Under the pieces are notes generated by a model. The model saw only the letters and a program-made list of their open reading frames with translations, was not told where the DNA came from and did no database searches. The translations under genes and the position numbers were made by a program. This document shows positions 1-9,167 of a stretch of 64,000 bases of DNA, one piece after another. Origin of the DNA: Acidithiobacillus sp. YTS05 (lineage in GTDB: Bacteria; Pseudomonadota; Gammaproteobacteria; Acidithiobacillales; Acidithiobacillaceae). Numbering within the stretch: position 1 is the first letter of the stretch; every line of letters begins with the position of its first letter. The DNA is taken from positions 186,001 through 250,000 of the forward strand of contig NZ_CP094359.1 of NCBI RefSeq assembly GCF_024396695.1, in the 5' to 3' direction.

Positions 1-777
1 GAGATTGGCATTATGTTCCACCGTAAAGGGTAACATCAGGCGTACCACGCTATTGGAATGCATCCAGTTGGTGACCTGCCCGGAGATGATCTCGGAATTG
101 GGCACAAAGACTTCGGTGCGGTCAAAGGTGAGGATGAGGGTGTAGCGGATGCTGATGCGCTGGACATACCCCTCGGCGCTGCCAACCTTGATCCAGTCTC
201 CTACCTTGATCGGTCGTTCGAAGATCAAAATAATGCCCGAAACAAAATTGTTGACCATGGTCTGCAGGCCAAAGCCAATACCGACCGATAAGGCGCTGGC
301 AATCAGGGTTAGCTTTTCCAGCGGCACCCCGGCAAGCCCAATGCCAATTAACAGGCTCAGGGTGATGGAGACATATTTGCTCAGGATAACCAGGGAGTAG
401 CGCGCTCCACTATCCAGAGAAAACATGCCGAGAAAACTGTCGAGTCGTCGGGTACTGAATTCCACCAGACGCAGTAATAGCGCCAGAATGATGATGGCAA
501 CGACGATATGTGCGGGGACGATTCTGACGCCACTGACGGTAAAACCATCCAGAAAATAGTGTCCGATATAGCGCAGACCTTCTTTGGGCATGCCCCAGTT
601 CAGGGCCAGGGCAACGACTCCAGCGCAGAGGATGCTGAGCTGCGCAATCACTCGCAGCAGGTAGAAAGGCAGGGAACCCTTGTGGGGATAATGGCGAAAA
701 TAGCTGCGCTGTAGCCACCACAGTAGTCCCGCAGCGACGAAAATGATGGCACTCGTCCACAGATGCTGAATCAGCAA
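1..777 (-). CDS. Small-conductance mechanosensitive channel, MscS family (C-terminus cut by window edge)
   Basis: The minus-strand reading frame runs off the window after 259 codons. The translation has several hydrophobic segments, then the MscS pore and beta-domain signature: VGIGFGLQTMVNNFVSGI, followed by IFERPIKVGDWI and VFVPNSEIISGQVTNW. Members are inner-membrane channels that open under membrane tension and release solutes on osmotic downshift. I place the start at a TTG preceded six bases upstream by GGGAGG, because no ATG lies in frame near the N-terminus. The gene follows the DsrE-like gene by 47 bp on the same strand. Which MscS subfamily (YbdG, YjeP, YnaI type) cannot be told from this fragment. 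Confidence 0.85.
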   Translation of the reverse strand, partial: MLIQHLWTSAIIFVAAGLLWWLQRSYFRHYPHKGSLPFYLLRVIAQLSILCAGVVALALNWGMPKEGLRYIGHYFLDGFTVSGVRIVPAHIVVAIIILALLLRLVEFSTRRLDSFLGMFSLDSGARYSLVILSKYVSITLSLLIGIGLAGVPLEKLTLIASALSVGIGFGLQTMVNNFVSGIILIFERPIKVGDWIKVGSAEGYVQRISIRYTLILTFDRTEVFVPNSEIISGQVTNWMHSNSVVRLMLPFTVEHNANL

Positions 778-824
778 GGAAACCCTCCCGTAGATCGTAG
801 AGAAAATGGGGAAGGGAGCAGAAA

Positions 825-1163
825 CTAGGGCTTGATGTAGGCGAAACCCTGCACCTGCGCCTCGCCAAGGGCGAGGACGCCGGCAGGTGCCACTTGGCTC
901 CCTTCTGGGCGGCCTGCGGCATCGAGCTCGTAGGCCGTCAGACTATTCTGACAAAAGAAAAATTCTACCCCTTGGGCGCTCAAGGCAGCGAGTTCCCTCC
1001 GCCAGAGCCCTTCTGCCCACAGGGGAATGGGCGCAGGGCCATTCGCGACGACCCGCAATCGTGCCCCGGCATCAGAGCGCAGCGCATTACGCAGATTACC
1101 GAGGAGCAATGGCCATTTGCCCGGCTCATCGATATGAAAGACCAGTGCAGCGGCAGGTTTCAA
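825..1163 (-). CDS. DsrE/F-like (COG1416-type) small protein, possible sulfur carrier
   Basis: A 112-residue protein. It opens with a beta strand (AAALVFHIDEP) and carries VEFFFCQNSL around residue 71, the pattern seen in DsrE/F-like proteins, whose single conserved Cys lies in a VxFxxCxNxL context. Family members are linked to sulfur trafficking; the substrate here is unknown. I choose a TTG start that overlaps the rpoH stop as TTGA, since no ATG exists in this frame after rpoH ends, so translational coupling to rpoH is likely. The longer frame upstream lies entirely inside rpoH and is not believable. Family assignment is by pattern only. Confidence 0.65.
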   Translation of the reverse strand: MKPAAALVFHIDEPGKWPLLLGNLRNALRSDAGARLRVVANGPAPIPLWAEGLWRRELAALSAQGVEFFFCQNSLTAYELDAAGRPEGSQVAPAGVLALGEAQVQGFAYIKP

Positions 1164-2017
1164 GCCGCGGCGTTCCCGAGCAGCTGTTGGCGCAGCTTGT
1201 TCATGCTGCTCTTTTCGAGTTGCCGCACGCGCTCCGCCGAAACTCCAAGTTCGTCGCCCAAGGATTGCAGGGTCTTGGGTTCCTCGCTCAGCCAGCGATT
1301 CTCGATGATGTAGCGATCGCGAGGCGGCAACGCGGCCAAGGCGCTGCGCAGCCCACGCTCGCGTGCGCGGTCCCAATCGCTTTCGATGATCTGCTCGACC
1401 GAAGACACGCCCTGATCCGCCAACTCGAAGGTACGAGCGTGCCCTTCCTCGTCCTCGCTGCTGTGGTCGAGGGAGTAGTCATACCCCGCCATGCGACCTT
1501 CCATCTCCAGCACTTCGCGCTGGCTTACCCCGAGTTCCTCGGCAATGGCCTCGCTCTCACTCAGGTTCATCCAGCCGGTATCGCTACGACTGGAACGCAG
1601 ATTGAAGAAGAGCTTGCGCTGCGCCTTGGTAGTGGCCACCTTGACGATCCGCCAGTTGCGCAGGATGAATTCGTGCATCTCGGCCTTGATCCAGTGTACT
1701 GCGAAGGACACCAAGCGCACCCCGTGGTCGGGATCAAAACGTTTGACCGCTTTCATCAAGCCGATGTTGCCTTCCTGGATCAGGTCGGCCTCTTGCAGGC
1801 CATAGCCACGATAGGCGCGGGCGACGCGCACGACAAAACGCAGGTGGCTCAGCACGAGGGCCTTGGCTGCCTCCATATCGTCCTGATCGCGTAAGCGCTG
1901 CGCGTAGTCGTGCTCTTCCTCGGCGCTCAGCAGCGGCTGCGCATTGACAAAGCGCAGGTATGCCGCCATGCCGTCTACACTCGCCAAATCTCTGTTCGCG
2001 ACCGCCAGTTCATTCAT
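1160..2017 (-). CDS. rpoH: RNA polymerase heat-shock sigma factor sigma-32
   Basis: A 285-residue sigma-70 family protein. It shows region 2 (LRFVVRVARAYRGYGL, then DLIQEGNIGLMKAVKRFDP), the RpoH box QRKLFFNLR that separates RpoH from other group sigma factors, and a region 4 helix-turn-helix near the end (LGDELGVSAERVRQLE). It directs transcription of chaperone and protease genes. The start is the ATG with CAGGAGACAGGC just upstream; an in-frame ATG 16 codons further up lacks a ribosome site. It follows ftsX by 98 bp, the usual ftsY-ftsE-ftsX-rpoH order, and its stop overlaps the DsrE-like gene. Confidence 0.97.
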   Translation of the reverse strand: MNELAVANRDLASVDGMAAYLRFVNAQPLLSAEEEHDYAQRLRDQDDMEAAKALVLSHLRFVVRVARAYRGYGLQEADLIQEGNIGLMKAVKRFDPDHGVRLVSFAVHWIKAEMHEFILRNWRIVKVATTKAQRKLFFNLRSSRSDTGWMNLSESEAIAEELGVSQREVLEMEGRMAGYDYSLDHSSEDEEGHARTFELADQGVSSVEQIIESDWDRARERGLRSALAALPPRDRYIIENRWLSEEPKTLQSLGDELGVSAERVRQLEKSSMNKLRQQLLGNAAA

Positions 2018-2115
2018 TGCCTGTCTCCTGTTTCCGCTCTGAGTATAGACCCGTGCTAGGGACAAAGGTTTACTCCGAACAACATCTTTCTACATGGGGA
2101 CGTGCATCCGGGATT

Positions 2116-3021
2116 TCAAGAGACGGTGTTGTCGAGATGCCGGCCCACCGCCACCAAGGAACCCAGCCAGCCCAATGCGGCACTGATGAGCACCAGGAGA
2201 AATCCCTCGCCGACGGTCAGAGCATGCAGCGGGAAGCTCGTGCCATACAGATTTGCGAGGTGATCGACCGGACCCTGCAACACTGCAAAGGCGATGGCCA
2301 CGATCAACCAAGCCAGAAATCCGGCGAGGATGCCCTGGATCAGGCCCTGATACAGGAAGGGACGGCGAATGAAACTCTTGGTTGCCCCGACCAGGGAACT
2401 GATCTCGATCTCGTCGCGACGCTGCTCGATATGCAGGCGGATGGTGTTGCCCATCACCAGCACCGCGCCCAGGGCCAGCAGGATGGCGAGGATGTAGACC
2501 GCCCGTGTACCGAGGGCGACGATGGCCTGCAGGCGGGCCACCCATTTCAGATCCGACTGGGCGCTGCGCACGATCGGCTCGTGGCTCCACTGCTGGACCT
2601 GGGCCTCCAGACTGCTAGAGCTTTGCGCCAGCGGGTTCAGTTCGACGATCAGAGAGGCCGGCAAGGGGTTCTCGCCCAGTGTCTGAATGGCTGCGGTCAT
2701 GCCCGCATAGTGCTGAAAATCCGCCAGGGCGTGATTCTTGTCGACAAAGCGCACGGCCACGACGCCAGGGCTCTGCTGGAGCTGGCGACGAAGTTGGGCG
2801 ACGGCCTGGGGACTGGCATCGTCGTGCAGATAGAGCGAAATCTGCGCCTGGTTGTGCCAGCTGGCGAGGAGCTGCTGCAGGTTGCTCAGGGCGGTAAACA
2901 AGCCGACGGGCAGGGCGAATACGACTGCGAGGGCGATGATGGTGAGTGCCGTGGCGATGGGTTGGCGCAGCAGCGTATCCCGCGCATTGCCAAGGGCCTG
3001 CAGGCGTATGTGAAGGCTCAT
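2116..3021 (-). CDS. ftsX: Cell division ABC transporter permease FtsX
   Basis: A 301-residue membrane protein with one N-terminal transmembrane segment (about residues 20-45), a periplasmic domain (about 45-165) and three more membrane segments. The SLVGATKSFIRRPFLYQGLIQG motif region is typical of FtsX. With FtsE it forms a complex at the septum that activates peptidoglycan hydrolases through EnvC-type partners. The ATG overlaps the ftsE stop (ATGA), so the two are translationally coupled. The length matches the family. Confidence 0.96.
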   Translation of the reverse strand: MSLHIRLQALGNARDTLLRQPIATALTIIALAVVFALPVGLFTALSNLQQLLASWHNQAQISLYLHDDASPQAVAQLRRQLQQSPGVVAVRFVDKNHALADFQHYAGMTAAIQTLGENPLPASLIVELNPLAQSSSSLEAQVQQWSHEPIVRSAQSDLKWVARLQAIVALGTRAVYILAILLALGAVLVMGNTIRLHIEQRRDEIEISSLVGATKSFIRRPFLYQGLIQGILAGFLAWLIVAIAFAVLQGPVDHLANLYGTSFPLHALTVGEGFLLVLISAALGWLGSLVAVGRHLDNTVS

Positions 3022-3677
3022 GCTTTCTCCTGCAACTGTCCGTGGGCCAGGTGCAGGGTGCGTACGCCCATGCGGTCCACCTGACCCTGATCGTGGGTTG
3101 CCACTAGTACCGTGGTGCCGTGCCGATAAAAATCGCGGAACATGTCCAGGATTTCGCTGCTGAGTTCGGGATCGAGATTGCCGGTCGGTTCATCAGCCAG
3201 CAGGATCTCCGGGGTGTGGACGATGGCCCGGGCAATGCCCACCCGCTGCTGTTCACCACCCGAGAGGGTCTCCGGAAACTCCCGCCAGTGGTCTCCCAGC
3301 CCCACCTTGTCGAGGGCAGCACGCACGCGATGGTCGAGTTGCCGCGCTGACATGCCCGCCACCTGCAAGGTCAGTGCGACATTGGCGTAGACGGTGCGAT
3401 CCATGAGCAGCTTGTGATCCTGAAAGACGACCCCGACGCGCCGTCGATACGCCGGGATGTGGCGGCGACGCAGAGTGGCCAAGTCTACCCCGGCAACGCG
3501 CAGGGTGCCGTGGCTCACCGCCTCCAGCCGGGTCAACAGCTTCAACAGGGTACTCTTACCCGCGCCGGATGGACCCGTAAGCAAGGCCATTTCGCCCTTG
3601 CCCAACTGCAGATTGAGCTCGCGCAGGACGTGACGACGTCCTGGATAGTGTTTGGTGACATTGATGAACTCGATCAT
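3018..3677 (-). CDS. ftsE: Cell division ATP-binding protein FtsE
   Basis: A 219-residue ABC ATPase. Walker A is GPSGAGKST, the Q-loop FQDHKLL, the signature LSGGEQQR and Walker [13 protein letters not shown], followed by the switch His in VATHD. It powers FtsX in septal cell wall remodelling. I start at [13 protein letters not shown] because that matches FtsE proteins and its ATG overlaps the ftsY stop as ATGA. The longer open frame upstream lies within ftsY. Confidence 0.97.
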   Translation of the reverse strand: MIEFINVTKHYPGRRHVLRELNLQLGKGEMALLTGPSGAGKSTLLKLLTRLEAVSHGTLRVAGVDLATLRRRHIPAYRRRVGVVFQDHKLLMDRTVYANVALTLQVAGMSARQLDHRVRAALDKVGLGDHWREFPETLSGGEQQRVGIARAIVHTPEILLADEPTGNLDPELSSEILDMFRDFYRHGTTVLVATHDQGQVDRMGVRTLHLAHGQLQEKA

Positions 3678-4903
3678 GCAGACTCCCGCGCAAACAAGGC
3701 ATCGACAAAGGCCTCGGCATCGAAGGGGCGGAGGTCTTCCACCCCCTCGCCGACGCCGATGAAACGGATGGGAATGGGCAGCGCCTGGGCGATGGCCGCC
3801 ACCACGCCGCCCTTGGCGGTGCCATCCAGCTTGGTGATGCAAATGCCGGTGAGGCCTACCGCCGCGTGAAACTGTTGGGCCTGCTGCAAGGCATTCTGGC
3901 CGGTACCGGCATCCAGCACCAGCCAGATCTGCTGCGGGGCGCCGGGATCCTGCTTGCCCAGGACGCGCTTCACCTTTTTCAGTTCTTCCATCAGATGGCC
4001 CTGGGTATGCAGGCGCCCGGCCGTATCGGCAATGAGGAGGTCGGCACCGCGCGAGCGGGCTGCGGCAAAGGCATCAAAGATCACCGAGGCGCTATCGGCG
4101 CCACTGCCTTGGGCGATCACCGGCACCTGCACTCGCGTCCCCCAGCCCTGCAACTGCTCCACCGCCGCTGCGCGGAAGGTGTCTCCAGCCGCCAGCAGAA
4201 CCCCAAAGCCCTCCCGTTTCCAGCGCGCAGCCAACTTGCCGATGGTGGTGGTCTTGCCGGCACCGTTGATGCCCACCATCATCAGCACCTGGGTTTGTCC
4301 TGGTTTTGGGGACCAAGGCTCGCAACGGGGCTGCAAGAGATCGAGGAGAGACTGACGGATGGCTTGCTGCAGCGCCGCCGGGTCGCTCAGCTCCTTGCGA
4401 CGGACCTTTTCGGTGACGGCTTGCATGATGCTGCGGGTGGCAGGCACGCCGACATCAGACTGCAGGAGGATGGTCTCCAGATCCTCCAGAAGCTCGTCAT
4501 CGATTTCCTTTTTGCCGAGTACGAGGCGTGCAACACCCTCGCTGAGTTGTTCGCGGGAGCGGCTGAGCCCCGATTTCAGACGGGCAAATAGGCTTTTCTT
4601 GGATGCCTCTGCAGGCGGTTGCGTGTCGCTTTCCCCTACCGTCGGGGAAGCCGCCCTCTCGATCTCATCGCCTGCGGTCGTGGCGGGAGCCGGCTGCGCC
4701 TCGTTCAGCGTAGTCCCGGGCTCTGCAGGGGGCTTTTCCGGCGTCGGCTGGCTTTCTTCTGGTGGCTCGGCGGCAGGAACCGGGTTGGACGGAGTGTCGG
4801 GTGCGGAAGGTAGCGGCTCTTGGCTTGGCTCCGCAGGCTCGGGAACCGATGGCGTTTCCTCTGCGGGGGTGCTTTTGTTACGCTTGAACCAAGAAAAAAC
4901 CAT
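3674..4903 (-). CDS. ftsY: Signal recognition particle receptor FtsY
   Basis: A 409-residue SRP GTPase. The N-terminal ~95 residues form a Pro/Glu-rich acidic domain used for membrane association, followed by the N domain (about 115-190) and the G domain. GTPase motifs are GINGAGKTTTIGK, DTAGR and TKLDGTAKGG. It docks SRP-ribosome complexes at the inner membrane. I choose the ATG at MVFSWFKRNK; two earlier in-frame ATGs are possible. It heads the ftsY-ftsE-ftsX-rpoH run and is divergent from rsmD, 81 bp away. Confidence 0.96.
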   Translation of the reverse strand: MVFSWFKRNKSTPAEETPSVPEPAEPSQEPLPSAPDTPSNPVPAAEPPEESQPTPEKPPAEPGTTLNEAQPAPATTAGDEIERAASPTVGESDTQPPAEASKKSLFARLKSGLSRSREQLSEGVARLVLGKKEIDDELLEDLETILLQSDVGVPATRSIMQAVTEKVRRKELSDPAALQQAIRQSLLDLLQPRCEPWSPKPGQTQVLMMVGINGAGKTTTIGKLAARWKREGFGVLLAAGDTFRAAAVEQLQGWGTRVQVPVIAQGSGADSASVIFDAFAAARSRGADLLIADTAGRLHTQGHLMEELKKVKRVLGKQDPGAPQQIWLVLDAGTGQNALQQAQQFHAAVGLTGICITKLDGTAKGGVVAAIAQALPIPIRFIGVGEGVEDLRPFDAEAFVDALFARESA

Positions 4904-4984
4904 GATCTGTGGGCCAACCTCATTGTCGCTGTCGGCCCGCATTATCTCGCGAAGGACGAACTCGAACAATCTCTTGGAGATGCG

Positions 4985-5554
4985 ATGTCGGTTGCCATCA
5001 TTGCCGGGAAGTTGCGCGGCAAGAAATTACAGACGGCCAGCGGTGCCAGTATCCGGCCCACACCAGGCGTGGTGCGCGAGCGTCTGTTCAACTGGCTGGC
5101 GACGGAAAGCGCGGGTGCCCGGGTGCTCGACCTCTTTGCCGGGACCGGTGCTTTGGGTCTGGAGGCCTGGTCGCGGGGTGCCGAACGGGTGGACTTTGTC
5201 GAGAGTGCGGCCGCGCACCGGCGTATTCTGGAGAAAAACCTTGCCAGTTGTGGCCCCGACGCAAAGCTCCGCCTGCTCGGCCACGATGCGCTCAGCGTGC
5301 TACCGCGCCTGGCGCGGCAGTACGATCTGGTACTTGCCGATCCGCCCTTTGCGGCGGGCTGGCCGGAGCGCCTGCGGCCGCTCCTGCTGGGCGAAAACAG
5401 CCCGGTACATGCGGGAGGATGGCTATATCTGGAGGCCAATGCTGCGGAGCTCTGGCAGGAAAGCGAGCTCCCCGCCGGCTGGGAGTGGTATCGCAGCGGT
5501 CGTTGCGGCGACAGCCACTATGTGCTGCTGCACTTGCAGGAGGGGGAAGCATGA
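4985..5554 (+). CDS. rsmD: 16S rRNA (guanine966-N2)-methyltransferase
   Basis: A 189-residue class I SAM-dependent methyltransferase. Motif I is VLDLFAGTGALGLEA and the catalytic motif IV is ADPPF, both characteristic of RsmD. It methylates G966 of 16S rRNA during 30S assembly. The ATG is preceded by TTGGAGA at suitable spacing. The gene is divergent from ftsY and its stop overlaps the coaD start (ATGA), a common rsmD-coaD pairing. Confidence 0.94.
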   Translation: MSVAIIAGKLRGKKLQTASGASIRPTPGVVRERLFNWLATESAGARVLDLFAGTGALGLEAWSRGAERVDFVESAAAHRRILEKNLASCGPDAKLRLLGHDALSVLPRLARQYDLVLADPPFAAGWPERLRPLLLGENSPVHAGGWLYLEANAAELWQESELPAGWEWYRSGRCGDSHYVLLHLQEGEA

Positions 5555-6054
5555 GTCAGAACGAGAGTCCGCGCCGCATCGTTTATCCTGGCACCTTCGA
5601 TCCGATCACTCTCGGCCATGAGGACTTGGTGCGTCGCGCTACCGGCCTTTTTGATGAGGTAGTTGTTGCCGTCGCCGCCGAGACCCCCAAACGGACCATT
5701 TTTCCTCTGGACGAGCGGGTAGCTTTGGCCGAGGCCTGCCTGGCGGAAATCCCGGGGGTGCGGGTGCGGCCATTTCAGGGGCTCCTCCTGCATTTGCTGC
5801 AGGCTGAGGGGGTGCGGGTCATTCTCCGTGGACTGCGCGCGGTTTCCGATTTTGAGCATGAGTTTCAGCTGGCATCGATTCAGCGACGCATGGATCTGCG
5901 CGTGGAGACCTTATTTCTCATGACTTCGGACGCCCACACCTTCCTGTCGTCGAGTCTGGTACGCGAAATCAGCCGCCTGGGCGGCGACGTGAGCGCCTTT
6001 GTGCAGCCCGTCGTTGCCGATGCTCTGCGTCGGCGCTTTGCCCCGCAAGGCTAG
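5551..6054 (+). CDS. coaD: Phosphopantetheine adenylyltransferase
   Basis: A 167-residue nucleotidyltransferase that makes dephospho-CoA from phosphopantetheine and ATP. It carries YPGTFDPITLGHEDLVRRA (the nucleotidyltransferase T/HxGH motif) near the start, RGLRAVSDFEHE (phosphopantetheine binding) and the late SSSLVREI motif. The length is normal. It is translationally coupled to rsmD by a 4-base overlap and is followed by a ferredoxin gene after 43 bp. Confidence 0.97.
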   Translation: MSQNESPRRIVYPGTFDPITLGHEDLVRRATGLFDEVVVAVAAETPKRTIFPLDERVALAEACLAEIPGVRVRPFQGLLLHLLQAEGVRVILRGLRAVSDFEHEFQLASIQRRMDLRVETLFLMTSDAHTFLSSSLVREISRLGGDVSAFVQPVVADALRRRFAPQG

Positions 6055-6064
6055 GAGAGCGTAG

Positions 6065-6349
<285 letters not shown>

Positions 6350-6356
6350 TCTTTGC

Positions 6357-6371
6357 GGCAGCGACGCTGCC
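6357..6371. terminator. GC-rich hairpin between convergent genes
   Basis: A perfect 6-bp stem GGCAGC/GCTGCC with a 3-base loop lies in the 26 bp between the ferredoxin and GTPase stops. No T-run follows on either strand, so a role as terminator is only a guess from its position. Confidence 0.3.
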
Positions 6372-6375
6372 CGAA

Positions 6376-8334
6376 TCAGAGGGCCTTCGCGTCCAGGCTG
6401 TTTTGTACCAAATTGCTGACTCTTTCCAGTTCCTGAACTTGCTGCTGCGTGGTGCTGCGCTGTGTCTGCAGGTGTTCCACCCGACCGTCGATGCTATCCA
6501 TGGCCAGTGAGATGCGTTCCAATGCCTCGAGCTCTTCGGCCGCTTTGCGATGGTAGCTCTCCAGATACTGATTCATGACGGCCATGACCTCGTCTACCCA
6601 GTTCTGCGCGTCGCGGCGCGTGTCGACGATATAGTCACGCACCTTGCCGGCCACCGTGAGAAACGCCTTGCGGACGACGGAGCTTTGCGTGTTCACCGCG
6701 ATTTCCAGCATCATGCCGAAACGTTCGTAACTCTCTGCCATGGCCAACAGCTCGGCGCGGCGGGGAAGAATGGCATAGGGGATGGTGGCCAAGGCCGGTA
6801 AGGAATAGCGTTGCTGCAACGCGGCGTACTCCTTGGTGATTTCCCCATTGACCCTTTCTGCACCAGCTAGCGCCAAGTCGAACTGCCGGGTGGCCTCGGC
6901 GAAAAAGTTGCGAAAGCGATCGACGATGCCGGCCGTGGTCCAGGCGGAGAGCATCTCGCCCTTGGCATTGCTGATGATCAAGTCAAAGGTGGCGGTAGAG
7001 AGCGGAGCGAGCAAATGTTCCTGTACCGATTCCTGAAAGGCCAGCTTCCGTCCCTCGAAGGCGCTTCGATCGTGCTCGAAATGCGCTAGACGCTGTTGAT
7101 GCTGGCGGACCAGTTTCGGTACCTTTTCGCCGGTACGGTCCTTGAGTTCTTGCAGGTTCTGGGTTTGCATGGCCAGGTGCCGATCCTGCTCGGCCAGCAG
7201 TGCTTTTTGCTCGGTCAGAATGCGCTTTGTCAGAGTCCTGCTCTTCTGTTCCAGGGCTGCGCGGTGGCCCGGGATGATCAGTTCGGCGATGGCCTTTTCC
7301 AGCTCCAGAATGCCGCTGCGCTGCAATAATTCCTCATTGCCGCGGATGCGAGCCAGAAGCGCCTTCTGGCCGCTGATCGGGATCACCTGCGCACGGGTAA
7401 TTCCCAAACGCTCCGCTGTGCGCTGCGCCTGGGCCTCGATTTCTTCCTCGATTTCGAAGGGGTCACGCAGCTCATCCCAGAGGGTGTCGACCTTGTTCAA
7501 GAGGACGAGTTGGTGTTGATTCCGATTGCGTTTGAGGTATTGCTCCCAAATGGTCAGATCGCTTTGCGTGACCCCGGTGTCGATCCCGAGAATGAAGAGC
7601 AGGGCGTCGGCATCGGCAAGCATGCTGAAGGTAAGTTCGGGTTCCGCGCCGATGGCGTTCAAACCGGGCGTATCGAGCACGGTCAGGCCGGCGTCGAGGA
7701 TCGGATGGGGCAGAAAGAGCATGGAGTGCCGCCAGCGCGGAATCAGGACCTTGCCCAGGCCGCAGGAGGGACAGACGCTACTTTCCTGACCTTTGGCCAC
7801 GCGATTGAGGGGTGGACAGAGTCCCAGGCGCCTGGCTTCTTCGATTGCGACACAGATGGTCTCGGTCAAGACCTTCAAACGCTGGCCTTGGTTGCCGCCT
7901 TCCTCACAACTGAGACGTACCCACGCGCTGCCCGCCCGTTTGAGCTTTTCGATGCTGACATCCATGCTGCGGCTGGCGATGGGCAAGAGCTGCAGTCCCG
8001 CGCGGCCTTGTGGAGCACCGCGAATTTCTACTGGGCACATGGTCGTCTGGCCGGTGCTGGAAGGTAGGAAACGCTGGCCGAGATCGGCAAACAACAGGGC
8101 GTTGATCAGTTCAGTCTTGCCACGGGAAAACTCACCCACCACCGCCAGGCGTAGACTGTCTTGTTCGACCTCGAAGGCGAGGTTCTCAAGCTGCAGAATA
8201 TTCCCTCCGGGAAGTAACCCGAGATCGCCGGTGAGCTCGGCGAGTTGATGCAGCGATTGTGCTACCTCCTCCCGCCACAGCCGAAAGGATCGCAAGCCTT
8301 GCAGAATCGGCGAATCATTCAATGAATTCGGCAT
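6376..8334 (-). CDS. Dynamin-like GTPase with a Cys-containing insertion
   Basis: A 652-residue protein of the bacterial dynamin-like superfamily. G1 is VVGEFSRGKTELINALL, G3 LDTPGLN and G4 LLNKVD. The second half is mainly helical with coiled-coil stretches (around residues 365-440 and 590-650), as expected for a dynamin stalk. Dynamin-like proteins remodel or protect membranes; the target here is unknown. Between G1 and G3 there is a segment with CPP, 13 residues on CPSC, resembling a zinc-binding knuckle. I choose the ATG after GGGAG, downstream of the mutM stop; an earlier ATG would overlap mutM by 13 bases. Confidence 0.8.
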   Translation of the reverse strand: MPNSLNDSPILQGLRSFRLWREEVAQSLHQLAELTGDLGLLPGGNILQLENLAFEVEQDSLRLAVVGEFSRGKTELINALLFADLGQRFLPSSTGQTTMCPVEIRGAPQGRAGLQLLPIASRSMDVSIEKLKRAGSAWVRLSCEEGGNQGQRLKVLTETICVAIEEARRLGLCPPLNRVAKGQESSVCPSCGLGKVLIPRWRHSMLFLPHPILDAGLTVLDTPGLNAIGAEPELTFSMLADADALLFILGIDTGVTQSDLTIWEQYLKRNRNQHQLVLLNKVDTLWDELRDPFEIEEEIEAQAQRTAERLGITRAQVIPISGQKALLARIRGNEELLQRSGILELEKAIAELIIPGHRAALEQKSRTLTKRILTEQKALLAEQDRHLAMQTQNLQELKDRTGEKVPKLVRQHQQRLAHFEHDRSAFEGRKLAFQESVQEHLLAPLSTATFDLIISNAKGEMLSAWTTAGIVDRFRNFFAEATRQFDLALAGAERVNGEITKEYAALQQRYSLPALATIPYAILPRRAELLAMAESYERFGMMLEIAVNTQSSVVRKAFLTVAGKVRDYIVDTRRDAQNWVDEVMAVMNQYLESYHRKAAEELEALERISLAMDSIDGRVEHLQTQRSTTQQQVQELERVSNLVQNSLDAKAL

Positions 8335-8354
8335 ATCGCTCCCGTTCGCTGCCT

Positions 8355-9167
8355 CTAGCGCTGGCACTGTCCACAGTAAAATGACGAGCGGCCCCCGATG
8401 CGCGCGGCGCGCAGAGCTTTGCCGCAGCGAATACAGGGTTCCTTCTCGCGTCCGTACACGGCCAGAGATAGTCGAAAATAGCCCTTTCTGCCATCGGGGC
8501 GGGTAAAGTCGCGCAGGGTAGTGCCGCCGGCGATGATGGCCTCCTGCAGGATCTCCACGATTGCCTGATGCAAGCGGCGAAAGCGGGGCAGAGCGATGCG
8601 CCCGGCCGCCCGGCGGGGATCGATGCCGGCACGGAACAACGACTCGTTGGCGTAGATGTTGCCTACGCCGACCACGACGTGGGCATCCATGAGGAAGCTC
8701 TTGATGGGCTGCTGATGCCGGCGACTGCGAGCGAAGAGGTAATCTGCATCAAATTCGCTGCCCAAGGGTTCCGGTCCGAGGCCCTGTAACAGGGGATCGC
8801 TGGTCCAGTCCTCGCCCCAGAGGAGCAGACCGAAGCGTCGCGGGTCATGAAAACGCAGGCAGTTGCCGTCCTCCAGAAGCAGATCGACATGGTCATGTCG
8901 CTGCACGAGGGTATCTTGTGGCACGACGCGCAAATGACCGGACATGCCCAGGTGCAGCAGGAGCTGGCCCCGATCGAGATCGGCCAGCAGGTACTTCCCG
9001 CGACGGTGCAGGCGGGCGATCCTTTGTCCCTGTAAGCGGGCGGCGAGATCGTCATTGACGGGGCGCCGCAGACGTGTTTCACGCACAGCGACCGCTGCGA
9101 TGCGCCGACCCACGAGATGCGGCTCGATGCCGCGCCGCGTGACCTCCACCTCGGGCAGTTCAGGCAT
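8355..9167 (-). CDS. mutM: Formamidopyrimidine-DNA glycosylase
   Basis: A 270-residue base-excision repair enzyme that removes oxidised purines such as 8-oxoguanine. All landmarks are intact: N-terminal PELPEVE with catalytic Pro, RRGKYLL with the catalytic Lys, FHDPRRFG, the helix-two-turns-helix VGVGNIYANESLF, and the C-terminal zinc finger CIRCG...YCGQCQR. It overlaps the prmC stop by 8 bases, so it is part of the hemA-prfA-prmC run. It contrasts with the degenerate homologue at 30045-30845. Confidence 0.98.
   Translation of the reverse strand: MPELPEVEVTRRGIEPHLVGRRIAAVAVRETRLRRPVNDDLAARLQGQRIARLHRRGKYLLADLDRGQLLLHLGMSGHLRVVPQDTLVQRHDHVDLLLEDGNCLRFHDPRRFGLLLWGEDWTSDPLLQGLGPEPLGSEFDADYLFARSRRHQQPIKSFLMDAHVVVGVGNIYANESLFRAGIDPRRAAGRIALPRFRRLHQAIVEILQEAIIAGGTTLRDFTRPDGRKGYFRLSLAVYGREKEPCIRCGKALRAARIGGRSSFYCGQCQR

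Noticed and set aside
410..922. 170-codon minus-strand open frame
   Set aside because: It is out of frame with the MscS protein, whose frame encodes the unmistakable pore and beta-domain motifs, and its own translation is low-complexity Arg/Ser/Pro-rich.
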